The notes under the pieces were generated by a model. The model made no database searches. It had not been told where the DNA came from and saw only the letters and a program-made list of their open reading frames with translations. The position numbers and the translations under genes are program-made. DNA of 46,038 nt from Prochlorococcus sp. AG-412-I05 (GTDB taxonomy: Bacteria; Cyanobacteriota; Cyanobacteriia; PCC-6307; Cyanobiaceae). Below, one piece after another: positions 7,939 to 15,927 of the stretch (its first letter is position 1; every line of letters begins with the position of its first letter). Location: positions 1 through 46,038 of the forward strand of contig QCLC01000012.1 of NCBI GenBank assembly GCA_003214855.1, in the 5' to 3' direction.

Positions 7939-8670
7939 ATGAATAATATTCTTATAACAGGAGCCTCATCAGGTATTGGACTCCAAACATTTTTAAAAGC
8001 CATTCAGCAATCTATTCACCCTATTGCAGCAGTAAGGGATCCGGAAAAGTTTATTTCTAGAGTTTCTGCTATTACAAATATTAGTAAGAATCAATTTCAA
8101 ACTATTAAACTTGACCTGAGAGACGATAATTCAGTAGAAACTTTTGCTCAACGACTAAAACAACAAAGTAATTCAATAGACCATCTTGTTTTAAATGCTG
8201 GTTTTATCAAAACTTCACCAGCACTCATGACAACTTCTGACAGCATAATTGATCATCTAAAAGTTAATTATATTAGCAATATTACGATTGCTCAGTCCAT
8301 TGTGAAATCATATTATCTTCGAAAGAAAAAGGGCTCAATAGTAGCGATAAGTAGTTCGGCTGCTATAGATGCCAATTCAGGCCGACTCGCTTATGCAGCA
8401 TCAAAAGCAGCTTTCAGTACTGCTATTAGAGTTATGTCACGTGAGCTTGGTCGCGTCAATATTCGATGTAATGTAATTGCACCAGGGCTTACAGATACAG
8501 ATTTAATGAGGAACTCAACTGATGACAATCAAATAGATATTTTTACACAGACACTTTCGTTGGGTCGAGTTGGCACCCCTACTGAAATAGCAGATGTAAT
8601 CTTATACTTGTGTTCTGATAATGCCTCCTATATTACCGGTCAGGTGATATCTGTAGATGGAGGCATTTGA
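7939..8670 (+). CDS. short-chain dehydrogenase/reductase (FabG-like)
   Basis: 243 residues, classical SDR. TGASSGIG (7-14) binds NAD(P); NAG (86-88), Ser138-140 and Y152xxxK156 (YAASK) form the catalytic set. The C-terminal half (NVIAPGLTDTDLM, YLCSDNASYITGQVISVDGG) closely follows FabG-type 3-oxoacyl-ACP reductases. Likely reduces a keto group on an acyl or ketol intermediate made by neighbouring enzymes. A second, broken SDR with the same C-terminal pattern lies at 15672-15927. The TGA overlaps the next ATG by one base (TGATG). Confidence 0.9.
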   Translation: MNNILITGASSGIGLQTFLKAIQQSIHPIAAVRDPEKFISRVSAITNISKNQFQTIKLDLRDDNSVETFAQRLKQQSNSIDHLVLNAGFIKTSPALMTTSDSIIDHLKVNYISNITIAQSIVKSYYLRKKKGSIVAISSSAAIDANSGRLAYAASKAAFSTAIRVMSRELGRVNIRCNVIAPGLTDTDLMRNSTDDNQIDIFTQTLSLGRVGTPTEIADVILYLCSDNASYITGQVISVDGGI

Positions 8671-9482
8671 TGATTTCTGATCATAAGGTTGCATCATTAG
8701 TTAAAAGATCAAATGATTTGAGATATATCGCACTTGAATTAGCCTTAGCTGGTGGCAGCAATGCATCACATATTGGCGGAGCACTTTCTTGCATAGACTT
8801 CTTGATTGTTGCTAATGATATTTATGACTTATCTGCGAATGTAACTAATATGCAGTCTCTTATACTCTCTAAAGGTCATGCCTGCCTGGCCCTTTATTCA
8901 TTGCTTATACAGGCCAAATTAGTCGAGAAGAAAAATGTTATAAACACATTTGAAAAAGATGGTTCTAAGTATCTAGGACACCCTTGTAGAGACCCTAGCA
9001 TAGGAATTACTTTTAGCACAGGTAGCCTGGGCAATGGACTTGCCCACGCAATTGGTTTAGCGCTATTTCGTAACCAATCACCTTCCAATCAAAAAGATAT
9101 ACCTGTTGTAGCTGTTCTAGGAGATGGAGAATGTAATGAAGGACTGATTTGGGAGTGCTTGGAATTTATAGGTCAACTACGATTACCTAACTTAATAATA
9201 TTTATTGATTGCAATGGTTGGCAGCAGACACAAAAATCGCTTTATTCACATGATCAATACAAGTCATTATTCGAAAGGATAAGAACATATGATGTTGAAG
9301 CTTATAAGCTCAATGGTCATGATCATCTTGAGATTTATAATTCATTAAATCAGCCTTCCAATAAACCAAAGATCATCCTAGGTATTACAATAAAAGGTAA
9401 GGGATTCCCCTTGTTTGAGAATAATAATAATTGGCATCATGGAATCCTAACTCAGTCTATGTATGACGAGCTTCATGGTTAA
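8670..9482 (+). CDS. transketolase, N-terminal (TPP-binding) subunit
   Basis: 270 residues from the ATG at 8670, which shares its A with the preceding TGA; a TTG at 8667 is also possible. LSKGHACLALY and HPCRDPSIGITFSTGSLGNGL are transketolase N-half signatures. The TPP/Mg motif is GDGECNEGLIWECLEF with Asn182 (DCNGW). It forms a heteromer with the C-terminal subunit encoded next. Split transketolases of this type occur in specialised sugar and surface-glycan loci separately from the one-piece Calvin cycle enzyme, and move a two-carbon ketol to an aldehyde acceptor. Confidence 0.93.
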   Translation: MISDHKVASLVKRSNDLRYIALELALAGGSNASHIGGALSCIDFLIVANDIYDLSANVTNMQSLILSKGHACLALYSLLIQAKLVEKKNVINTFEKDGSKYLGHPCRDPSIGITFSTGSLGNGLAHAIGLALFRNQSPSNQKDIPVVAVLGDGECNEGLIWECLEFIGQLRLPNLIIFIDCNGWQQTQKSLYSHDQYKSLFERIRTYDVEAYKLNGHDHLEIYNSLNQPSNKPKIILGITIKGKGFPLFENNNNWHHGILTQSMYDELHG

Positions 9483-10479
9483 AAATATGCTCGAACCAAG
9501 TCTTTTTAAATACTCAAGAAAAGAATCAACTAGATCTAATGTAGTTGGGATGAGGGCAACTTATGGACTAACTACTTTAACCTTAAAAGAGCTATATCCA
9601 GATCTAACTATTTTTTCAGCAGATACTTCAACTTCAGCAGGTCTAGATAGATTTAAGACTTCACATTCTGATTCATTCTTTGATTGTGGAATCTCAGAGC
9701 AGTGCATGGTAGCTGCTGCCGCTGGTTATGTAGCGGGAGGAGGAATAGCTTTGGCATCAACATTTGCACCTTTCCTTATCCTCAGAGCAGCTGAACAAGT
9801 TAGATTATCTCTAGGTTATATGAATCTTCCAATTGTAATTACAGGCTTAGCCAGTGGCCTTAGTTTGGGATATTTAGGATATACCCATTGCTGTGTTGAG
9901 GATCTTCCTTTTGTACTTTCTATCCCAAATATCTATGTCTACTCTCCTTCAGATGCATACGAATTAAAGCTATTTCTACCAGAAATAGTTAAACAGCGTA
10001 AGCCAACATATATTCGACTTACAGGTGCATCTAAAGTTGAACCAGTTCATAAAACCGACATTACGACTGACTTCTCTTCTCCAATAAAAATATCGAATCT
10101 TGGGAGTAAACTTTTAGTACTTTCTACAGGCAGCATATCTTCCAATGTAGTTCAAGCAATTAATTTACTACCAGAGAACTACTCATCTTTATTGTCACAT
10201 TATGTCGTTCCATTCTTTGATCATACGAATACCACAGATCAAATAGCTAAGTTAGCTTCTGAGTATGATTCGGTTTTTGTTGTGGATGAATCTATGTATG
10301 GTGGCTTGGCTTCTTTTACATCAATGGCACTAGCTAAAAACTCGATATTTAAACCACTCCATGCTAGTACTCACCCTCATAAATATTTAAGTTGTGGAAG
10401 CCACGAATATATGCTACAACAATGCAAACTAGATGTTAAATGTCTTCAGGAAACTATACTTTCGATTTTAGTTTCTTAG
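9463..10479 (+). CDS. transketolase, C-terminal subunit
   Basis: 338 residues from ATG 9463, overlapping the N subunit by 20 bp; ATGs at 9475 and 9487 are alternatives. It contains the pyrimidine-binding domain with the catalytic Glu79 (GISEQ), FAPFLILRAAEQVR, THCCVEDL and a C-terminal transketolase domain. With the preceding gene it makes a complete alpha2beta2-type transketolase. It ends the plus-strand operon and overlaps the 3' end of the convergent FabZ-like gene by 4 bp, so no terminator lies between the two converging units. Confidence 0.93.
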   Translation: MTSFMVKNMLEPSLFKYSRKESTRSNVVGMRATYGLTTLTLKELYPDLTIFSADTSTSAGLDRFKTSHSDSFFDCGISEQCMVAAAAGYVAGGGIALASTFAPFLILRAAEQVRLSLGYMNLPIVITGLASGLSLGYLGYTHCCVEDLPFVLSIPNIYVYSPSDAYELKLFLPEIVKQRKPTYIRLTGASKVEPVHKTDITTDFSSPIKISNLGSKLLVLSTGSISSNVVQAINLLPENYSSLLSHYVVPFFDHTNTTDQIAKLASEYDSVFVVDESMYGGLASFTSMALAKNSIFKPLHASTHPHKYLSCGSHEYMLQQCKLDVKCLQETILSILVS

Positions 10480-10916
10480 TCGCTTTGTTTAGGCCACATT
10501 AATTCAAATATTGCTTTTGAAATAAGTACGTTGCTTTTTTTATCCCTTATTACTGATTTAAAAGTATATATATTTCTATCCTCTTTTATTTTGTCCGCAT
10601 TAACCCTAATAGTCATCTTTGGAGTTACTTTCTTTCTAAATGAAGCAGAGCTAATTGAGACTACATAAAGTTTATTTGGTGGTTTATCTGCCCAAAATAA
10701 GCATAGTGAGGCTGTTTGGGTCATAGCTTCGAGTTGCATCATTGCTGGCATGTTTGGGTCTCCTTCCCAATGACATTTAAAGTACCAATTATCTGGCTTC
10801 ATGTATATTTCATTTATAGCAGATTGCTTGGCATTAACCTCTAGTACATTCTCTATAAATAGATAGGGCTCCCTATTCGGCTGTATTTCAATAAGATGGG
10901 AGGAATCCAAGGTCAT
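10476..10916 (-). CDS. FabZ-like hotdog-fold 3-hydroxyacyl-ACP dehydratase
   Basis: 146 residues from ATG 10916, which overlaps the luxC-like TGA as ATGA; longer starts run far into luxC and are rejected. REPYLFIENVLEV corresponds to FabZ (PHREPFLLVDRV). The active-site block reads KCHWEGDPNMPAMMQLEAMTQ, with His and Glu in the places of the FabZ catalytic pair, and Ala replacing the usual Gly of MPG. It probably dehydrates or otherwise handles a 3-hydroxyacyl chain on the dedicated ACP. Last gene of the ligase-luxE-luxC operon. Confidence 0.8.
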   Translation of the reverse strand: MTLDSSHLIEIQPNREPYLFIENVLEVNAKQSAINEIYMKPDNWYFKCHWEGDPNMPAMMQLEAMTQTASLCLFWADKPPNKLYVVSISSASFRKKVTPKMTIRVNADKIKEDRNIYTFKSVIRDKKSNVLISKAIFELMWPKQSD

Positions 10917-12100
10917 GTTACACATACCTTCCTGGTTAGACTTTCTAGAAAGTTCTGCCCATCCCAGCATAAACTAAACTTGAGCCCTTCACCTGTCGGG
11001 ACAAACCTATCTGGAGCTCTCTCTCCTAATGATTCCAGGAATTGATTAATTACTTTACTATTTATAATGCCAATATAGGTTAAAGTCTGTATACGATGTG
11101 GGAATATATTTGATAATTCATTCAAGTCTTTAGCATCTATATAATAGATAAAACCTTTAAGCAAATCTTCTCTAAGTCTTTTATTTCTTTTTGAGCTTAC
11201 TTTTATCACACCTTTCCCTCTGATTATCTCCAATACCTTGTCATCAAGATTATCAATAGCAGCACTAGTTTGCAACTTTCTAATATTTTCAGTTGTTATG
11301 GCTCCGGTGGCTATATCCTGCATACTAGTCAGCTTCTTTATCTTACATATAAAATCTTTCTGAGCTTTTATATTAATTGAATCACTGCCTAGCCAAAATG
11401 TATAGTGGGGTGATGAGCATGCATTAAAGGATAAGAGTAGAGAGTCGTTCATATATTGTCTAGAGAGCCTTTCTTTGCTATCTTCATCAGAGTTAAGGTA
11501 AAATCGGGAATCTATTAAACTAGCTGAATATCTTGTTTTAAAATTTATCTCTATACTAGCATTAGTTGGATATTTCGACTTGATCATATTTATTGTTTCA
11601 TTATCACCCCAAATTATCCTTGCATCAGCAACCTTACTCGTAATCGCAGTTATTTCATCTTCAACTTTTCCCGAATAGAATATTTGTCGCCTTGATTCAT
11701 CTACTCCAATCGCCAGATCAATTTCAGATATAACATTCTTAATATATTCCTCATCAATCCTCCTGCTAAGTCGAATATAATTCATGTTTCCCGCAATATA
11801 TGATGGTAACCATGAATAAATAGCCATAAGTGTAATATTAGAAGAGGGAATGTGTATGACAGAGCCACGTGGCAAAACCATGTTTTGTGCTCTTTGAAAC
11901 CATTCTTCTGACTGATCTATAGCTTCATTAATGAATCTTACTAGTGCTAGTAATTCATTACTTCTAAGCTTAATAGAAAGCTTAGATAGGGACTTACTAA
12001 GTAATCTTAGTGATTCCAATCTTTTAGATATATTAATACAATAATCTTCTGAGACTTGATCTATTATTTCCTTGACTTGAGATTTACTAGTAATATACAT
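10913..12100 (-). CDS. LuxC-like acyl-CoA/acyl-protein reductase
   Basis: 395 residues from ATG 12100 (a GTG sits one codon earlier). It has the aldehyde-dehydrogenase-like LuxC fold: VLPRGSVIHIPSSN early, SLLLSFNACSSPHYTFWLG with the likely nucleophile Cys near residue 228, and the family ending LGERAPDRFVPTGEGL...CWDG. LuxC reduces an acyl thioester, received from LuxE, to an aldehyde with NADPH. The start overlaps the luxE-like gene by 14 bp and the stop overlaps the FabZ-like start, so all three are coupled. No luciferase genes are present, so the aldehyde must serve biosynthesis and not light. Confidence 0.85.
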   Translation of the reverse strand: MYITSKSQVKEIIDQVSEDYCINISKRLESLRLLSKSLSKLSIKLRSNELLALVRFINEAIDQSEEWFQRAQNMVLPRGSVIHIPSSNITLMAIYSWLPSYIAGNMNYIRLSRRIDEEYIKNVISEIDLAIGVDESRRQIFYSGKVEDEITAITSKVADARIIWGDNETINMIKSKYPTNASIEINFKTRYSASLIDSRFYLNSDEDSKERLSRQYMNDSLLLSFNACSSPHYTFWLGSDSINIKAQKDFICKIKKLTSMQDIATGAITTENIRKLQTSAAIDNLDDKVLEIIRGKGVIKVSSKRNKRLREDLLKGFIYYIDAKDLNELSNIFPHRIQTLTYIGIINSKVINQFLESLGERAPDRFVPTGEGLKFSLCWDGQNFLESLTRKVCVT

Positions 12101-13115
12101 CACTGCAGCCTTTTATTTCAGTCTTTGGAAGTCTTCCAATGATTTTAAAATATAGACCACCTTTGCCGCATTTGCAATCATCTTTACCGTAGATGATTCC
12201 TATATCCTCAGTAAGTACTGATTGTCCTGGGTAGCTTTTTGGAAGTACAGATAAACTTTGTACTATGCCTTGTTCTCCATATTTACAGATATCTAAATTG
12301 TTATTTCTAGTGATTATTAGTCCAAAATTATTTGTATGTAGAAAACCCTCTTTGCACTCCACATAGATTGAACCTGTTTGCTCTATCATTCCATAATAGT
12401 TAACACAATTAATATTAGGAATTGTCTTTTCGGCACTCTTTTTAAGTTCACTATTGCTGATTCCATATTTCTCCAACTTTTTCCAGCCTCCTCCATGTAG
12501 TAGTATAACGTCATTATTAGATATACGGATATTTAATGATATTAATCTCTGTATAAAGTATAAGTATACAGAAGCTGTAAAACCAAATATGAATACGTTT
12601 CCTCTTTCATTTCTAAGATTTTCAAGTGAGTTCAAGTCAAGTTCATTGTTTTCATTTAATAGATATTTCATTCCCTTACCAAAGGTTGAAAAGCCCTTGA
12701 TAGCAGCGAAACGAGCATCATACCCAACCTCTTCTATACCTCTTCCTTGAATAGTCTTAGGATTTTCTATTACGTAATAGGCAGGTTTATCTTTTATATC
12801 TATTAATAGTTCTTTGGTTATAATCTCTTGAAGAGCTCTTTGTTGGGAAATACGGGTGAACCTGTCAGTATAAATATGACTTCTATTAGTTCCAGATGTT
12901 CCTGAAGACTTTAAGAGCAAGATGTCATCCTGAACATCCATGCTTATTAACTTTATTTCTTTGAAAATACCTGAATGAAGATATATATCTTGAGGCTTCT
13001 TGTATAGATTTCCTTTCCATCCACAACTTTCAACGATAGATTGAAAGCCAGCACATCTTTCGAAATGCCAACTGTGCAAATCTCCTATTGCCTGTAAATG
13101 ATTAGTATGTTCCAA
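12087..13115 (-). CDS. LuxE-like acyl-protein synthetase
   Basis: 342 residues, in the LuxE family (an ANL branch). SSGTSG (70-75) is the phosphate-binding loop; HGGGWKKLE and YGMIEQTGSIYVEC are family landmarks. The C-terminal CKCGKGG is like that seen in LuxE relatives and ends RLPKTEIKG. The enzyme activates a carboxylic acid as acyl-AMP and holds it as a thioester for LuxC. The start is TTG at 13115, supported by a GGAG seven bases upstream; no in-frame ATG precedes it. It begins 2 bp after the ligase stop. Confidence 0.85.
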   Translation of the reverse strand: MEHTNHLQAIGDLHSWHFERCAGFQSIVESCGWKGNLYKKPQDIYLHSGIFKEIKLISMDVQDDILLLKSSGTSGTNRSHIYTDRFTRISQQRALQEIITKELLIDIKDKPAYYVIENPKTIQGRGIEEVGYDARFAAIKGFSTFGKGMKYLLNENNELDLNSLENLRNERGNVFIFGFTASVYLYFIQRLISLNIRISNNDVILLHGGGWKKLEKYGISNSELKKSAEKTIPNINCVNYYGMIEQTGSIYVECKEGFLHTNNFGLIITRNNNLDICKYGEQGIVQSLSVLPKSYPGQSVLTEDIGIIYGKDDCKCGKGGLYFKIIGRLPKTEIKGCSDVYY

Positions 13116-13117
13116 GA

Positions 13118-14527
13118 TTAATCTCCATTTCCCCTCATTACACTATTAAGCATTTTAGAGTATTGAATCTTGCCACTTGTATTCACTAGTAGTTCACCTT
13201 TAATTACCTTGAATTTCCTCTTGTTTAACCCTATCAATGACTTACATGACTTTATAATCTGTTCTGACTTTTTAGAATCAACTCCTTCGCAAATAATATA
13301 AATGTAATTGTCATCAGATACAATTGCCATGTTAACATCAATTGTTCTCAAACTCTCTTCCAAATAGTCGAGTGATATCCTTTGACCGTCAATTTTTGCG
13401 AATCGTGATTCGCGACCTGTAACTGTTATACATCCATCATTGTCTATTATCCCTAGATCTCCAGTATGTAGTATTTTATTATTTTGATCGGTAGGATTCA
13501 AAATATCATTCTTGTCCATGAAATATCCTAGCGAGATATTTTCACCAGTAAATATCAGTTCATTCTCTAATTGATTATCTTTGTCTTTATCGAGAATAAG
13601 TTTTACCCCATCTATAGTTCTACCAACACTACCTATTTTCTTCGGTTCAAGGGTTAGATCGAGGTATGTTAGTCTTGCAGTGGCTTCAGTTTGGCCGTAC
13701 ATAATTAATAGACGAGCTTTCCTACTTTGACACCACTTGAGTAGTAACTCTTGAATTGCTATTTCTAATTTACCGCCTGCTTGTGTTAAGCATTTAGTAC
13801 TTTTGGGTATCATATCAAGTAGATCATACGAGATTATATCCCTATACAGCTTTGGCACACCCGAGTAATCGGTAATACCGAATTCTTTCATGTCCATCCA
13901 AAACTCTTCCCTGACATAAGATGTTTCATCACTACATATATATGTACCTCCATTGAAAAGTGTTGTATTTAGCACAGACATACCATATGAGTAGCTAATA
14001 GGTAGATTGTTTATTGTTTTAGTATGTTCATTTAGATTTAGGTAGTTACTAATTGATTTGCAGTTGGCTATAAGATTGTTGTGCGTTAGGCCTACTAGTT
14101 TGGGGTTACCGCTACTTCCAGAAGTTCCTAAAAAAACTAATGGTTGATGCTTACATTCAAATTGATCTTTATACTTGGCCTTTCTATCACTGTAGGAAAA
14201 AAGACTACACGATTTGATATTCTCTAAACCACAATTCGAAATAGTATTTTTAGAACCAACTATTAAGTCAGGGTCAAATGTTCTTAGTATTTTATCAAAG
14301 TTTCTACATACTTGTTTTACATCAAACAGGATTAAATTTCTATTGGCTCGTAATGCAGATATTATACTTAGGGTGCTTGATATAGATTTATCTTCTAGCA
14401 CTAGAATTATAGCGGAATTATTCGTTAATTCTTTGATGATATTCTCACCTTCTTTGAAGCTATCTATACCATGCTCTGAGTACCTTGATGAAACAAGCCC
14501 ACTGTTATAGATGTATTCTCCAATCAT
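13118..14527 (-). CDS. AMP-dependent acyl/aryl ligase (ANL superfamily)
   Basis: 469 residues with the adenylation core motifs in order: A3 GTSGSSGNPKLVGLTHNN (134-151), A5 YGQTEATAR, A7 HTGDLG, A8 ITVTGRESRFAKIDGQRISL, and A10 NTSGKIQYSK with the C-terminal catalytic Lys. All are intact. It is shorter than long-chain acyl-CoA synthetases and resembles acid-activating enzymes that load carrier proteins. The ACP at 6550 is the obvious candidate acceptor, which is inference. ATG 14527 is preceded by a purine-rich Shine-Dalgarno-like stretch. It is the first intact gene of the minus-strand operon, 10 bp after the remains of another ANL gene. Confidence 0.88.
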   Translation of the reverse strand: MIGEYIYNSGLVSSRYSEHGIDSFKEGENIIKELTNNSAIILVLEDKSISSTLSIISALRANRNLILFDVKQVCRNFDKILRTFDPDLIVGSKNTISNCGLENIKSCSLFSYSDRKAKYKDQFECKHQPLVFLGTSGSSGNPKLVGLTHNNLIANCKSISNYLNLNEHTKTINNLPISYSYGMSVLNTTLFNGGTYICSDETSYVREEFWMDMKEFGITDYSGVPKLYRDIISYDLLDMIPKSTKCLTQAGGKLEIAIQELLLKWCQSRKARLLIMYGQTEATARLTYLDLTLEPKKIGSVGRTIDGVKLILDKDKDNQLENELIFTGENISLGYFMDKNDILNPTDQNNKILHTGDLGIIDNDGCITVTGRESRFAKIDGQRISLDYLEESLRTIDVNMAIVSDDNYIYIICEGVDSKKSEQIIKSCKSLIGLNKRKFKVIKGELLVNTSGKIQYSKMLNSVMRGNGD

Positions 14528-14537
14528 GCCTCTTCCT

Positions 14538-15584
14538 TTACCTCTCCCTAATCACCATACCATAGCATTTAACGCCTTTAATCCCAAGACATTCACGTTT
14601 CACTTCAGATGGCATAAACTTAAGACCTCCTATGTTTATAACATCGCTATCTCTCCCCGTTATTGTCAGATAACCATCATTTTCTGATGTGACAATATCC
14701 TTTGTGCAGTACCAGAGTTCCTCGTCAAAAGGGGAGGGCGCATTTAAGTAACCAATCATTCTATTCTCTGCCTTGATATGCACAATATCGACTAGGATCT
14801 TTGTTTCAACACCTTCTCCTACTACACTCATATAATGAGAATCTCTTGATTTAGATTTAATTCTCCGTATCCCTAATTCTGACATTCCATATGTTTGGCG
14901 AAATTCGACTTTAGGAAACTGATAATAAAGTCTTTCTAAAGTTGGCTGATCCATTCTTTCTGTCCCATAAAAAATAATTTTTAGCGAATTCCCTAGTATT
15001 TCTTCAATGCCTGGATACAGTGACAGCATACGAAAAAAATGTAACAGTTGTTGGCAAAAGCTCTACTGAGTAATCCTTAACTGTTTTTGCAATTGACTCG
15101 ACGGTCCTTTGTTGGATGGAAACTATCTGCCCTAATTTACAGAATATATGATTTAGAGTGTTGTTCCCTCCAATATGATCAAAAAGCATGAATGAAACTG
15201 CTTTAAGTGGAGAGCTTGGAGTCTTGTACCTTGAGATAAACGGAACAATTCATGATGAATTGCTTTTGTCTACCAGTACCTCCAGTTTTAAATAGGATTA
15301 GACCTCGATGCTTCTTACTACGTAAAGAGTCAAGTAAAGGAACCTCTTTCTGCAAATAAGAAACTACTTTTGCCCGTTTATTTTTCCAAACATGTATTGA
15401 GCGTGTGATTCCTTTGTAAAGTAATCGTGCTGTCCTCGTGTCTCATTTGTTAGCGGTACGATAATAGCTCCTCTTGTGATTAGCTTCAGAAGAGTAGCTA
15501 TGGGCTCAGCATCAAAGTAGCCAATCAGAGCAACAATATCATCCGTTTAATATTATCTATGCCATTAATAAAGATGTCGTTCAT
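14538..15584 (-). pseudogene. second ANL-family adenylating enzyme, multiply frameshifted
   Basis: Pieces of one adenylating enzyme lie in order but in different frames. They are an N-terminal segment from an ATG at 15584 (MNDIFINGIDNIK), then DDIVALIGYFDAEP and LLKLITRGAIIVPLTNE, then LRSKKHRGLILFKTGGTGRQK (A3-like loop), then SRYKTPSSPLKAVSFMLFDHIGGNNTL, and finally LKIIFYGTERM, RQTYGMSELG, GYLTITGRDSDVINIGGLK. At least four frame changes are needed. One is at a run of seven A residues (15033-15039), where six would restore the frame. The A10 lysine region is missing at the 3' end. Fragments between frames are recognisable, so decay is recent. It was probably an upstream member of the ligase-luxE-luxC operon. 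Confidence 0.85.
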
Positions 15585-15671
15585 TTCTTTAAATCCAAGA
15601 TCTTTTTATTTGTTATTTTTAAAAAAGGTGATCATCATCCGTCCAAACTTATTGTAGATATTTGAAGAATA

Positions 15672-15927
15672 TCAGACTCCTCCCACGTTAATGACTTAAC
15701 CTGTAATGTTTCTAGATTCTTCTCTTAGCAGTAGGTTTACTATTTCTGCAACTGTAGAGGGATTCTTGGTCTGTGTTATGTTCTGGCTTTCTAATATCTT
15801 TTTGATTTGATCGTCAGTGATTCCTTTTAGGAGATTGGTTTTTTATTGGTCCTGGGTCAATGCAATTGACTGTGATCTGGAATGGTGCACGTTCTTTGGC
15901 GAATACTCTTGAGAATCCCGTCTGCTT
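15672..15927 (-). pseudogene. SDR C-terminal remnant
   Basis: Translation of the minus strand gives GFSRVFAKERAPFQITVNCIDPGPIK, then after a one-base shift LLKGITDDQIKKIL, ST VAEIVNLLL and NITG-stop-VINVGG. This is the C-terminal half of a FabG-like SDR (compare NVIAPGLTDTDLM and YITGQVISVDGG in the intact SDR at 7939). It has one frameshift and one CAA/CAG-to-TAA nonsense change. The N-terminal Rossmann half is missing. The remnant is joined in frame to the end of the SGNH hydrolase remnant, implying a deletion between two former neighbours. Confidence 0.8.

Noticed and set aside
10476-14527. Bioluminescence (lux) operon
   Set aside because: LuxC- and LuxE-like genes are present but there is no luciferase (luxA/luxB); relatives of LuxCE are widespread in surface-glycan and lipid loci.
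15190-15560. Independent small ORFs on either strand
   Set aside because: All explained as out-of-frame pieces of the broken ANL enzyme.
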